Counted from the first letter of the stretch, positions 50,994-59,546 are shown. The stretch is 64,000 nucleotides of DNA from Paraburkholderia acidipaludis NBRC 101816 (GCF_000684975.1 NZ_BAXZ01000001.1:62001-126000); one strand, 5' to 3'. Notes: generated by a model from the letters alone, not told the origin. Program-made: numbers and translations.

Positions 50994-51270
50994 ACTGAAA
51001 TTCCTGGAGTCTGCGTTGAAGGAGTGGCAGCGTCTCGACGCCACCGTTCGCATGCAGTTCAAAAAGAAGCTCGCCGAGCGGCTCGAACATCCGCATGTCG
51101 CATCGGCCCGGCTACATGGCATGCCCGACTGCTACAAGATCAAGCTCGCGGCGTTAGGCTATCGCCTCGTGTATCGCGTGATCGACGGCGAATTCGTCGT
51201 GGCCGTGATCGCGGTCGGCAAGCGCGAGGCGAGCCGGGTCTATCACGCCGCTTCGCAGCGGCTGCAATAA
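50980..51270 (+). CDS. RelE/ParE-family toxin
   Basis: A 96-aa RelE-type toxin, probably an mRNA interferase. Typical features are YELKFLESALKEWQRLD, FKKKLAERL, MPDCYKIKL and GYRLVYRVIDGEFVV, then VGKRE. The start is TTG at 50980, inside the end of the antitoxin gene, so translation is coupled. It ends 62 bp from the flhA stop on the other strand. RelE homologues of this subtype cleave ribosome-bound mRNA; activity here is inferred. Confidence 0.9.
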   Translation: MRTYELKFLESALKEWQRLDATVRMQFKKKLAERLEHPHVASARLHGMPDCYKIKLAALGYRLVYRVIDGEFVVAVIAVGKREASRVYHAASQRLQ

Positions 51271-51277
51271 ACACCAA

Positions 51278-51295
51278 GGCCCGCCGAAGCGGGCC
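51278..51295. terminator. Hairpin between relE-like gene and flhA
   Basis: GGCCCGC (51278-51284), loop CGAA, GCGGGCC (51289-51295). Read on the minus strand it is followed by a weakly T-rich tail. It probably ends the flhBA and/or toxin transcripts. Confidence 0.65.
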
Positions 51296-51331
51296 CCTCG
51301 TCTCCCCGATCGCGCGCTACGGCGCCCTTCC

Positions 51332-53431
51332 TCAGCCGCCGCCCACCACGTTCACCACCTTCACGTTGCGCGTATCCGGCACTTCGGCATACGAGAGCAC
51401 CTTCAACTGCGGCAGGCTGCGCCGCAAAAAGCGCGAGAGCATGGGACGCAGCGCGTGCTGCACGAGCAGCACCGGCGCGAGCCCCAAGGTCTGCTGGCGC
51501 GCCATGGCGTTCTCGGTCTGCGTGAGCAGCGTGTGCGCAAGCCCCGGCTCCAGCCCCGGGTTCGGCCCCGAGGTGAGCGTTTGCGAAAGCACGCGCTCGA
51601 GATTCGCGTCGAGCCCCATCACCTGCATGTCGCCGCTGCCCGGGAACCACTGCTGCGTGATCGCGCGGCCCAGCGCGATGCGCACCGCCGCCGTGAGTTC
51701 GTGCGCATCCGTGACGCGCGGCGTGTGCTCGGCAAGCGACTCCATGATCGTGCGCATGTCGCGAATCGGCACGCCCTCTTCCAGCAGGTTCTGCAGCACT
51801 TTTTGCAGTGTCGTGACCGGCAGCACCTTCGGCACCAGGTCGTCGACGAGCGAGGGCGTGTCCTTCTGCACGCGCTCCATGAGCGCCTGCACTTCGCGGC
51901 GGCCGAGCAGCTCCGAGGCGTGCGTCACCACGAGGTGGTTCAGGTGCGTGGCGACCACCGTGCTCGAATCGACGACCGTGTAGCCGAACACCTGCGCCTG
52001 CTCGCGCAGGTTCGTGTCGATCCAGATGGCGGGCAGGCCGAACGCGGGATCCGAAGTCGGCGTGCCGGGCAGCGCCGCGCTCACCTGGCCCGGATTGATC
52101 GCGAGCCACTGGCCCGGGTAGGCCTCGCCCGAGCCCACTTCCACGCCCTTGAGCGTGATGCGATAGGCGTTCGGCCGCAGTTCGAGGTTGTCGCGAATAT
52201 GGATGACGGGCGGCAGGAAGCCGATTTCCTGCGCGAACTTCTTGCGGATGCTCTTGATGCGCTTGAGCAGCTCGCCGTCGGTGTTCCTGTCGACGAGCGG
52301 AATCAGGCGGTAGCCCACTTCGAGGCCCAGCGTGTCGATGAGCGCGACGTCGTCCCAGCTCGCCTCGGTGTTCTCGGCGGGCGCGAGCGCGGTGGGCACG
52401 GCGTCGACCAGCACGGCGCTCGCCTTCTTCGCCTCGGCGTTCTTCTTCAGCATGCGGCCAAGCTGGATCGAGCCGCCGCCCAGCAGCAGAAACGCGAAGT
52501 GCGGCATGCCGGGAATCAGGCCCATCATCCCGATGATCGAGCCGGTGATCATCAGCACGCGCGGGTTCGTGAAGAGCTGGTTGGTCAGCTGGCTGCCGAT
52601 GTCCTCGTTGGTCGCCACGCGCGAGACGATCACGCCGGCCGCCGTCGAGATCACGAGCGACGGAATCTGCGCGACGAGGCCGTCGCCGATGGTGAGCAGC
52701 GTGTAGGTCTTGCCGGCCGAGGCGAAGTCCATGCCGTGCTGCACGACGCCGACGATCAGCCCGCCCACGATGTTGACCACCATGATGATCAGGCCCGCGA
52801 TGGCGTCGCCGCGCACGAACTTGCTCGCGCCGTCCATCGAACCGTAGAACTCGGCCTCCTGCGCGATCTCGCTGCGGCGCTTGCGCGCCGACTCTTCGTT
52901 GATGAGGCCGGCGTTCAGGTCGGCGTCGATGGCCATCTGCTTGCCCGGCATCGCGTCGAGGGTGAAGCGCGCCGCCACTTCGGCGATCCGGCCCGCGCCC
53001 TTCGTGATCACCATGAAGTTGATGACCATCAGGATCACGAACACGACGATACCCACGGCGAAGTTGCCGCCCACGAGGAAGTGGCCGAACGACTCGATCA
53101 CCTGGCCCGCGGCGCCGGGGCCGGTGTGGCCTTCGAGCAGCACGATCCGCGTGGACGCCACGTTCAGCGAAAGCCGCAGCAGCGTGGAGAAGAGCAGCAC
53201 GCTCGGGAACGCCGCGAAGTCGAGCGGTTTCATCGTGTACATGCTGACGAGCAGCACGACCACGGAAAGCGCGATGTTGAACGTGAACAGCAGATCCAGC
53301 AGGAACGGCGGCAACGGCAGGATCATCATGCCGAGGATCATGCAGATCAGGATCGGCCCCGCGAGCGCGCGCAGATTCGTGCCTTGCAGCACGTCCGGGC
53401 GCCGCGCGAGAAAACCGGTGCGGGCGTTCAT
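51332..53431 (-). CDS. flhA: Flagellar export gate protein FlhA
   Basis: A 699-aa export-gate protein with about eight membrane helices in the first 320 residues. Core motifs are ASTRIVLLEGHTGPGAAGQV and FVKGDAIAGLIIMVVNIVGG-type text (here FVRGDAIAGLIIMVVNI), then the cytoplasmic ring domain (LGLEVGYRLIPLVD). Length near E. coli FlhA (692). It overlaps flhB by 4 bp (ATGA). Confidence 0.97.
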   Translation of the reverse strand: MNARTGFLARRPDVLQGTNLRALAGPILICMILGMMILPLPPFLLDLLFTFNIALSVVVLLVSMYTMKPLDFAAFPSVLLFSTLLRLSLNVASTRIVLLEGHTGPGAAGQVIESFGHFLVGGNFAVGIVVFVILMVINFMVITKGAGRIAEVAARFTLDAMPGKQMAIDADLNAGLINEESARKRRSEIAQEAEFYGSMDGASKFVRGDAIAGLIIMVVNIVGGLIVGVVQHGMDFASAGKTYTLLTIGDGLVAQIPSLVISTAAGVIVSRVATNEDIGSQLTNQLFTNPRVLMITGSIIGMMGLIPGMPHFAFLLLGGGSIQLGRMLKKNAEAKKASAVLVDAVPTALAPAENTEASWDDVALIDTLGLEVGYRLIPLVDRNTDGELLKRIKSIRKKFAQEIGFLPPVIHIRDNLELRPNAYRITLKGVEVGSGEAYPGQWLAINPGQVSAALPGTPTSDPAFGLPAIWIDTNLREQAQVFGYTVVDSSTVVATHLNHLVVTHASELLGRREVQALMERVQKDTPSLVDDLVPKVLPVTTLQKVLQNLLEEGVPIRDMRTIMESLAEHTPRVTDAHELTAAVRIALGRAITQQWFPGSGDMQVMGLDANLERVLSQTLTSGPNPGLEPGLAHTLLTQTENAMARQQTLGLAPVLLVQHALRPMLSRFLRRSLPQLKVLSYAEVPDTRNVKVVNVVGGG

Positions 53432-54804
53432 TCAGAAGCTCCTTCGTTGCCGCGGCGCGCCGCATTGGGCGAGCTGCGTGCGGTGTCACTGCCCGCGGCG
53501 TCGGCGGCCGTGCCGGCCGGACCCGCGGTTCGTTCGTCTGCCGCATTGGCCGCCGCATTGGCCGCTGCATTGGCCGCCGCGTTGGCCGGATTGACCTTGT
53601 TGGCCGCCTCGGCCGCCGCGGCTTCGGCGCCGAGGGCGTCTTCCGCCTCCTCGGCGGCGTCCTCGTCGCTCATCACGCCCTTGTCGAGGTCGGGCGGCAC
53701 GTCGAGATCGGTCGGCGCCATCGGCACGTCGCCGCCCTGCTCGCGAAAACGCTTGAGCTGGTACACCCAGGCGAGCACCTGTGCGACCGCGCCATAGAGC
53801 GGCCCCGGGATCTCGCGGTTCAGGTCGACGTTGTGGTACAGCGCACGGGCGAGCGGCGGCGCTTCGAGCAAGGGCACGCCGTGCTCGGCGGCGATCTCGC
53901 GAATGCGCGCCGCCACGAGGTTCACGCCCTTCGCGATGACCTTGGGCGCGCCCATCTGGCCGTCGGCGTACTGGAGCGCGACCGCGAAGTGCGTCGGGTT
54001 GGTCACGACCACGTCGGCCTTCGGCACCTGGCTCATCATCCGGCGGCGCGCCATTGCGCGCTGCTGCTGACGGATGCGCCCCTTCACCTTGGGATCGCCC
54101 TCGTTCTCGCGATGCTCGCGCTTGACCTCTTCCTTGGTCATGCGCAGCTTGTGGTGGTACTGCCAGAGCTGATACGGCACGTCGAGCGCCGCGACCAGGA
54201 ACATGCCCGCCACCGTCGTGCCGCAGCAGACGGCGACGAGATGAAACGCATCCGCGAAAGCCCGCGAAAGCGGCTGCATGGCAAGGCCCAACACCTCCTC
54301 GCGATGGGTCCAGACGGCCAGTCCGCCGACGCCGCCCACCACGACCGCCTTCGCGAACGACATGCCGAGCTGGATCGGCCCGTTCACCGAAAAGATCCGG
54401 CCAAGACCCGTCACGGGGTTCAGGCGGTTGAAGTTCGGTTCGAGCGACTTCGTGGAGAAAAGCCAGCCGCCCAGCGCCATGGGGGCAAGCAGCGCGGCCA
54501 TGCCGGTGAATGCCAGCACGGGCGCGACCGCGTAAAGCCCCTCGCGCGCGGCGACGCCGGCGCCGCTCAGCATGCGGTTGGTGTCGAAGACGGCCGCATG
54601 GTTGAAGGTGAAAGCCTGCCGCAGCATGGTCAGCAGATGGCCGCCGATCATGTCCGAGAGCATCCACGCGCCGTAGAAGCCGGCGGAGAGCAGCGCGAAG
54701 GTGGAAAGCTCCCGCGAACGCGCAACCTGCCCCTCCTCCCGCGCCTTCTGCAGGCGCTTGGGAGTGGCGGATTCGGTTTTTTCGAGGTCGCTGTCCTCAG
54801 CCAC
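53428..54804 (-). CDS. flhB: Flagellar export switch protein FlhB
   Basis: A 458-aa membrane protein that changes export specificity from hook to filament class. Four helices are followed by the autocleavage site NPTH at residues 269-272, the same numbering as in E. coli. The tail is about 75 residues longer than enteric FlhB (382), rich in Ala/Asn with a 12-bp tandem repeat. The start is GTG at 54802-54804 (MAEDSDLEKTESATPKRLQK), with GGAG 5 nt upstream. It leads flhB-flhA and is preceded by a long leader hairpin. Confidence 0.96.
   Translation of the reverse strand: MAEDSDLEKTESATPKRLQKAREEGQVARSRELSTFALLSAGFYGAWMLSDMIGGHLLTMLRQAFTFNHAAVFDTNRMLSGAGVAAREGLYAVAPVLAFTGMAALLAPMALGGWLFSTKSLEPNFNRLNPVTGLGRIFSVNGPIQLGMSFAKAVVVGGVGGLAVWTHREEVLGLAMQPLSRAFADAFHLVAVCCGTTVAGMFLVAALDVPYQLWQYHHKLRMTKEEVKREHRENEGDPKVKGRIRQQQRAMARRRMMSQVPKADVVVTNPTHFAVALQYADGQMGAPKVIAKGVNLVAARIREIAAEHGVPLLEAPPLARALYHNVDLNREIPGPLYGAVAQVLAWVYQLKRFREQGGDVPMAPTDLDVPPDLDKGVMSDEDAAEEAEDALGAEAAAAEAANKVNPANAAANAAANAAANAADERTAGPAGTAADAAGSDTARSSPNAARRGNEGASE
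53543..53590 (-). repeat. 12-bp tandem repeat in the flhB 3' region
   Basis: Four units of GCATTGGCCGC(C/T), the last one diverged (GCGTTGGCCGGA). They encode an Asn-Ala-Ala-Ala repeat near the C-terminus of FlhB and could vary in copy number without frameshift. Confidence 0.85.
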
Positions 54805-54820
54805 GGATGCTCCGGTCGGT

Positions 54821-54851
54821 GGTGTGCGGCGCAGACGCTGCGCCGCACACC
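54821..54851 (-). promoter_or_regulatory. 14-bp perfect hairpin in the flhB leader
   Basis: GGTGTGCGGCGCAG (54821-54834) and CTGCGCCGCACACC (54838-54851) are perfectly complementary around a 3-nt loop. The structure ends 7 nt before the Shine-Dalgarno GGAG of flhB. No U-run follows, so it is more likely an mRNA-stability or translation element than a terminator. Confidence 0.75.
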
Positions 54852-54902
54852 CATTTTCAGTGACAGCGATTATTGCCGCGCCACGCCAGTGCCGATCGGC
54901 GG

Positions 54903-54928
54903 AGTAAGGCGGAGAAACGGGGGTATTT
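54903..54928 (-). promoter_or_regulatory. Weak candidate FlhDC box upstream of flhB
   Basis: AGTAAG (54903-54908) and GTATTT (54923-54928) are 14 bp apart, recalling AAATAC...CTTACT on the minus strand. It resembles the boxes at fliL and flgB/flgA only loosely. Confidence 0.35.
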
Positions 54929-55029
54929 CAGGGGAATGGGCGGGCGGGTCCGGCGCGGGGAGGAACCGCGCCACCCGCCGGGCGGCGGGTGGTGAAGGGT
55001 ATAGCCGGAAAGGGGGAAAGACCGGAAGG

Positions 55030-56361
55030 CTAGAAGGCGACGTAAGGCTGGGCGCCGCCCGTCGCCGTCATATCCTGGCCCACGTAGATATAACGGCCGT
55101 AGAAGAACGGCAGGCCGAGATCGAGATCCGGCAGGCCGCCGAACTGCCCGGCGAGATCGTTGAGGGCGAAATTGCCGTTGGTGCCGTTGGTGCCGAGCAG
55201 CGTCGCCGCGCTGACCACGCCGAAGCTCGTGCTGCCGCTGGAACCGTCGGTGCCCGCCAGAGCCGCGCTCAAGGTCTGCGAGCTCGACGCGCAGTAGAAC
55301 GTCCCCAGCACGCCGCCGCACTCGGGCAGCGAGCTGTCGTTGAAGAACAGCGCATTTGACCCCGAATCGATGAAGGTGGTCAGCGTGCGGCCGTTGAAGC
55401 TGCCGGCTATGTCGCCCGACGTATTGGTCTGGAAGCGTTGGGACGCATTCAGGGCATTGTTCGACTGCGTGCCGATGCCGAACACGAGCGTCCCGCTGCC
55501 CGCGGCCGCGCCGCTATAGGAGACGGGCGCCATCTCCACGATCACGCCATTGTTGTCGGCGGCGAAATGCGGAACCGGGTTGGCCACCTGAGCGGTCGTC
55601 GCGACCCCCGTGGCGCTGCAGCTCGAACCGCTTGGGCAAGAATAGTAGAAGCTCCCGCTGGCGCTCTCGCAAGCCGAGCCGCAATCCCAGGGCGACACGC
55701 CGATGCCGAGAATGCCGTTCGCGCCGAGGTCGCTCGCCGTGCTCTGCTGAATGCCGCCGCCGGCGCAGCTCGACGGCACGTTGGTGGTGCCGAGGTCGCC
55801 GATCACCTGGATCGGGATGTTGCTCGCGGTCTCGCCGCCGATCTTCACGTCGGCGCTGCGCACGGTGCCCCAGGTGTAGCCGTCCGCAAATGACGTGCAT
55901 TCGGCGAGCGTGCCGCCGCTGGCCGTGTTGAGGGGCAGCGTGTTCAGCAACGCCCCCAGCGCCGACGACACGATGCGCAGCCCATACGACGCCGTATCCA
56001 CCTGGACGTTGTTGACGGTCGTGCAGTTGCTGCTGCCGCTTACGCAGATCGTGACGCTCACCGTGGGAATGTTCGGCACGCCCGCCACCCCGCTGTTCAC
56101 GGTGATGGGCACGGTGTTCGAGGCCGTTGCCGCGATGGGTTGCTCGCTCGGCAGGGGCGGCAGCGCGGACGTGTCGACGCTGCTGCTGCTGCCGCTGCTA
56201 CTGCCACCGCTGCTGCCGCTACTGCTACTGCTACTGCTGCTGCTTCCTCCTCCGCCACCGCCGCCGCAGGCCGCGAGGCAAACGGTCAGCGCAAGGAGCG
56301 GAAGCAGGGTGCCGCGCCGCAGCCCCGGAAGAAAGGAGAAGCGGAATCGTTGTGCAAGCAT
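55030..56361 (-). CDS. DUF3443-family exported lipoprotein with aspartic-protease-like motifs
   Basis: A 443-aa lipoprotein; the signal peptide ends in a lipobox LAAC near residue 31, followed by a Gly run and a long Ser/Gly linker encoded by a CTG-rich repeat. The folded part has VQVDTASYGLRI at about 125-136 and FIDSGSNALFF near 315. These resemble the two Asp-Thr/Ser-Gly/Ala motifs of pepsin-like proteases, and GILGIGVSPW and Cys pairs add to that. It belongs to DUF3443, for which I know no proven function. It follows the DUF2844 gene by 22 bp. Start ATG is at 56359-56361. Confidence 0.82.
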   Translation of the reverse strand: MLAQRFRFSFLPGLRRGTLLPLLALTVCLAACGGGGGGGSSSSSSSSSGSSGGSSSGSSSSVDTSALPPLPSEQPIAATASNTVPITVNSGVAGVPNIPTVSVTICVSGSSNCTTVNNVQVDTASYGLRIVSSALGALLNTLPLNTASGGTLAECTSFADGYTWGTVRSADVKIGGETASNIPIQVIGDLGTTNVPSSCAGGGIQQSTASDLGANGILGIGVSPWDCGSACESASGSFYYSCPSGSSCSATGVATTAQVANPVPHFAADNNGVIVEMAPVSYSGAAAGSGTLVFGIGTQSNNALNASQRFQTNTSGDIAGSFNGRTLTTFIDSGSNALFFNDSSLPECGGVLGTFYCASSSQTLSAALAGTDGSSGSTSFGVVSAATLLGTNGTNGNFALNDLAGQFGGLPDLDLGLPFFYGRYIYVGQDMTATGGAQPYVAF

Positions 56362-56383
56362 GATCACGTGCTGTCTCCCTGGG

Positions 56384-56965
56384 TCACTGGATGTCGCTGG
56401 CGCCGACGCCGGACGGCAGGCTGCCCGGCAGCCACGCTTGCCCCGAGAAGGAGCCCATGTGCCCGCCGGAGTGCACGACGAGGCCCGACTGCTCGACCAC
56501 GCCCGGGCCATGCATGAAGCCCGCCGCGCGGTTCGCCTTCACGCCCGCCACGTACTGCGGAAAGTAGCTGCCGAGCAGTTCGGACAGGTTGGGCATTTGC
56601 GGGCCGTTCCAGGCGACGCCGAATACGCTGCCCGCCTGCGAGACATACTCGCGCACGACCGTGCCGTTGGCGAGCGTGGTCTGTCGGACCGTATAAGAAG
56701 CGGCAGCGGCGGAAGATCCCGTCGCGCTGGCCTCGACGGCCTGCCGCGCCGCGGCGCTGGTGCCGGCGCTGCCGGCCTGCGCGGCGGCGTTGCCGAGCGT
56801 GCTGACGGTGGCGCCCGCGGGCGTCGTCATGGGCGCGCTGCCGAGGCCGGCCATGGCCGGCTGGGCGCAAACAAGCGCGATGGCGCCGGTCAGCGTCAGC
56901 GCGGCGAGCCGCGCGCCGGCAGCCCGCGCAACGTCATACGAAGCATTCGAACCAAAGGCAGCCAT
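56384..56965 (-). CDS. DUF2844-family exported protein
   Basis: A 193-aa protein with a signal peptide (cleavage near CAQPAMA). The mature part contains TTLANGTVVREYVSQAGSVF and GVAWNGPQMPNLSELLGSYF, the DUF2844 core. GGGAGGGG lies just before the ATG at 56963-56965. It is paired with the DUF3443 gene downstream. Function is unknown; the pairing suggests joint action in the envelope. Confidence 0.8.
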   Translation of the reverse strand: MAAFGSNASYDVARAAGARLAALTLTGAIALVCAQPAMAGLGSAPMTTPAGATVSTLGNAAAQAGSAGTSAAARQAVEASATGSSAAAASYTVRQTTLANGTVVREYVSQAGSVFGVAWNGPQMPNLSELLGSYFPQYVAGVKANRAAGFMHGPGVVEQSGLVVHSGGHMGSFSGQAWLPGSLPSGVGASDIQ

Positions 56966-57148
56966 ACCCCTCCCGATCGGTAGCTGGCTTCGCGGCGGTC
57001 GCACCGCGGAAAGCGGCGGATGTCGCGGCGCAGCACAAACGATCGCCGCCGCATCTCGGTCCGCCGGCGCCAGTATGCCAGCCCTGGATTACAGCAAGCT
57101 CGATGCCCGTGCGCCGGGTTGCCGTCTCGTGCAGCCGTTTGAGTTCGG

Positions 57149-57850
57149 CTAAAAACCGAGGCTGGCGAGCAGATCGTCCACCTGCCCCTGGTCCTGCATG
57201 ACGTCGGCCTTGCCTTCGGGATTGATCTGCGGGCCGTTCAGGAGCGATTCGGGGCTGCCGGTCGAAGAAACGGCCAGCGACGCGACCGCCGCCGCAACCT
57301 GTTCGCGCCGCTCCGGCACGATGTTCTCGACCAGCACGCCCAGCAGTTGCTGCTCGATCAGGTACACGACGTCCATGATCTTCTTGATCACCTGGCCGGT
57401 GAGATCCTGGAAGTCCTGGGCCAGCATGATCTCCAGCAGGTGCTGGTTCGTGGCCGTGGTGGCCTCGGGCACGCCGCCCAGAAACGCGCGCGTGTCGTCC
57501 ATCAGCGCGCGCACTTCCTCGCGGCCGATCGGCGCGTCGTACCACGTCGACCAGCGCTCCGAAAGCGTCTTCGCGTCGCGCTCGAGCTGCTCCTGCATCG
57601 GCTTGGCGAGCTCGATCGCCGAAAGCACGCGCTCGGCGGCCTGCTCGGTCATGTTCGCGACGTAGCGCAGGCGGTCGCGCGCGTCGGGCACGGCTTCCGC
57701 CGCGCGTTCCACGTGCTTGTCCAGGCCGAGCTCGCGCATCGAATCGCGCAGCGTGCGCGTTACGTGGCCGATGCGCGCGAGGATGCGGTCGCTGCTGGCG
57801 TACTCGTCGGCGTGCGCGCCGCCGGCCTCTGCGCTGATGGGCTCGTTCAC
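57149..57850 (-). CDS. cheZ: CheY-P phosphatase CheZ
   Basis: A 233-aa helical phosphatase that dephosphorylates CheY. The catalytic helix DFQDLTGQVIKKIMDVVY holds the Asp and Gln used in catalysis. The C-terminal QGQVDDLLASLGF is the CheY-binding tail. It starts 1 bp after the cheY stop, so is coupled. Confidence 0.97.
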   Translation of the reverse strand: MNEPISAEAGGAHADEYASSDRILARIGHVTRTLRDSMRELGLDKHVERAAEAVPDARDRLRYVANMTEQAAERVLSAIELAKPMQEQLERDAKTLSERWSTWYDAPIGREEVRALMDDTRAFLGGVPEATTATNQHLLEIMLAQDFQDLTGQVIKKIMDVVYLIEQQLLGVLVENIVPERREQVAAAVASLAVSSTGSPESLLNGPQINPEGKADVMQDQGQVDDLLASLGF

Positions 57851-57851
57851 G

Positions 57852-58247
57852 TCAGCTCCCGGCTTTGGCCATCTTCTCGAGGATCTTGTTCAGCTTTTCG
57901 TCGAGCGTCGCGGCCGTGAACGGCTTCACCACGTAGCCGCTCGCGCCGGCCTGCGCCGCCGCGATGATGTTCTCCTTCTTCGACTCGGCCGTCACCATCA
58001 GCACCGGCAGATGCGTGAGGCTCGCGTCGGCGCGGATCTCCTTGAGCATCGCGAGACCGTCGAGATTCGGCATGTTCCAGTCGGAGATCACGAACTCGTA
58101 GCTGCCGCTGCGCAGGCGGGCGAGGCCTGCTGCGCCGTCTTCGGCTTCGTCGACGTTCGAGTAACCCAGTTCCTTGAGCAGGTTGCGAACGATCCGGCGC
58201 ATCGTCGGAAAGTCGTCCACCACCAGAATCTTCATTCCCTTGTCCAT
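57852..58247 (-). CDS. cheY: Chemotaxis response regulator CheY
   Basis: A 131-aa single-domain receiver; phosphorylated CheY binds FliM. The acid pair is Asp11-Asp12, the phosphoacceptor Asp56 (EFVISDWNMPNLDG), the switch Thr is in MVTAES, and the Lys is in VVKPF. I keep the ATG at 58245-58247 (MDKGMKILVV) because relatives share it. Confidence 0.97.
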   Translation of the reverse strand: MDKGMKILVVDDFPTMRRIVRNLLKELGYSNVDEAEDGAAGLARLRSGSYEFVISDWNMPNLDGLAMLKEIRADASLTHLPVLMVTAESKKENIIAAAQAGASGYVVKPFTAATLDEKLNKILEKMAKAGS

Positions 58248-58281
58248 CTCGTTTCATTCCTCCAGGCTAAACCCGGGCAAT

Positions 58282-58310
58282 TATCCAGACAAGCACGGCG
58301 CCTATCCAGA
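58282..58310. repeat. Direct repeats in the cheB-cheY spacer
   Basis: TATCCAGA occurs at 58282-58289 and 58303-58310, 21 bp apart start to start (two helical turns), followed by CAA and TAA. The spacer is 162 bp, large for this operon, and may hold a promoter or binding site; I see no clear -10/-35 pair. Confidence 0.5.
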
Positions 58311-58409
58311 TAAATTAATCGCGATCGATCGCGCCAACGTTTTACGTCGCCACGATCTCTCGAATCGGGATTCCGGCGGCGCGCTCCCGCTGCGCCCCGC
58401 CCTTCTTTC

Positions 58410-59546
58410 TTACACGCGCTGGACGCGCTCGCCCATCATGGCGAGTCGCGCCATCACGCGGCGGCTCATGTCGGCGAGCGGCGAGATGTCGTCGGCGGCG
58501 CCCAGCGCAATCGCTTCGCGCGGCATGCCGAAGACGATGCAGCTCGCCTCGTCCTGCGCGAACGTGTGAGCGCCCGCGCGGCGCATCTCCAGCAGGCCCG
58601 CGGCGCCGTCGCGCCCCATGCCCGTGAGGATCACGCCGATTGCGTTCTTGCCCGCGTGCGTTGCCGCCGAGCGGAACAGCACGTCCACCGACGGGCGATG
58701 CCGGTTCACCGGCGGCTCGTCGGAGAGATGCGCGATGTAGTTCGCGCCGCTGCGCGCGAGCAGCAGGTGCGCGTGGCCCGGCGCGATGTACGCATGGCCC
58801 GGCAGCACGCGCTCGCCGTGCTCCGCTTCCTTCACGGTGATGCGGCACAGGCCGTTCAGGCGCTGCGCGAACGACTTCGTGAAACCCGGCGGCATGTGCT
58901 GCGCGATCAGCACCGCCGGCGCGTCGGGCGGCAGCGGCGTGAGCACTTCGCGAATCGCTTCCGTGCCGCCCGTCGAGGCGCCGACGATGATCAGCTTCTC
59001 GGTCGAGAGGAGCGGGTTGTTGAGCATCGGCGCCTGGCTCGCGCCGGCGGGCGCGGCATGAGCGCCGCCCGTTGCCGTGCCGGCAGCCGCCGCGGCGCCG
59101 GGAGCCGGCGCCGAGGGCGCGTGATGCGCGCGCACGCGGGCGCGCGCAGCGGCGCGCACCTTGTCGGCGAGCTTTTCCGCGTATTCGAGCATGCCGTCGC
59201 GAATGCCGACCTTCGGCTTCGTCACGAAGTCGACGGCGCCGAGCTCCAGCGCGCGCAGCGTGATTTCGTTGCCGCGCTCGGTCAGCGACGACACCATCAC
59301 GACCGGCATGGGCCGCAGGCGCATGAGCTTCTCAAGGAAATCGAGCCCGTCCATGCGCGGCATTTCCACGTCGAGCGTGAGCACGTCGGGGTTGTGCTGC
59401 TTGATGAGTTCGCGCGCCACGAGCGGGTCGGGCGCGGTCGCAACGACTGTCATGTCCGGCTGGCTGTTGATGATTTCCGTCATCAGACTGCGAATCAGCG
59501 CCGAATCGTCGACACAGATAACCTTGATTTTTTGCACAGCGTTCAC
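58410..59546 (-). CDS. cheB: Chemotaxis methylesterase/deamidase CheB
   Basis: A 378-aa protein that removes methyl groups from receptors when phosphorylated. The receiver domain has the phosphoacceptor Asp59 (DVLTLDVEMPRMDG). An Ala/His/Pro linker leads to the esterase domain with Ser191 (GASTGGTEA), His217 (AQHMPPGF) and Asp313 (GMGRDGAAG). The start is GTG at 59544-59546, with GGAGG just upstream; it overlaps the cheD stop by 4 bp. Confidence 0.97.
   Translation of the reverse strand: MNAVQKIKVICVDDSALIRSLMTEIINSQPDMTVVATAPDPLVARELIKQHNPDVLTLDVEMPRMDGLDFLEKLMRLRPMPVVMVSSLTERGNEITLRALELGAVDFVTKPKVGIRDGMLEYAEKLADKVRAAARARVRAHHAPSAPAPGAAAAAGTATGGAHAAPAGASQAPMLNNPLLSTEKLIIVGASTGGTEAIREVLTPLPPDAPAVLIAQHMPPGFTKSFAQRLNGLCRITVKEAEHGERVLPGHAYIAPGHAHLLLARSGANYIAHLSDEPPVNRHRPSVDVLFRSAATHAGKNAIGVILTGMGRDGAAGLLEMRRAGAHTFAQDEASCIVFGMPREAIALGAADDISPLADMSRRVMARLAMMGERVQRV

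Noticed and set aside
51455..53797. A 780-codon plus-strand open frame opposite flhA/flhB.
   Set aside because: Same reason: antisense to clearly coding FlhA and without recognisable domains.
58248..58409. Sigma-28 promoter for cheYZ (TAAAACG text on the minus strand).
   Set aside because: No GCCGATAA-like -10 at 11-12 bp.
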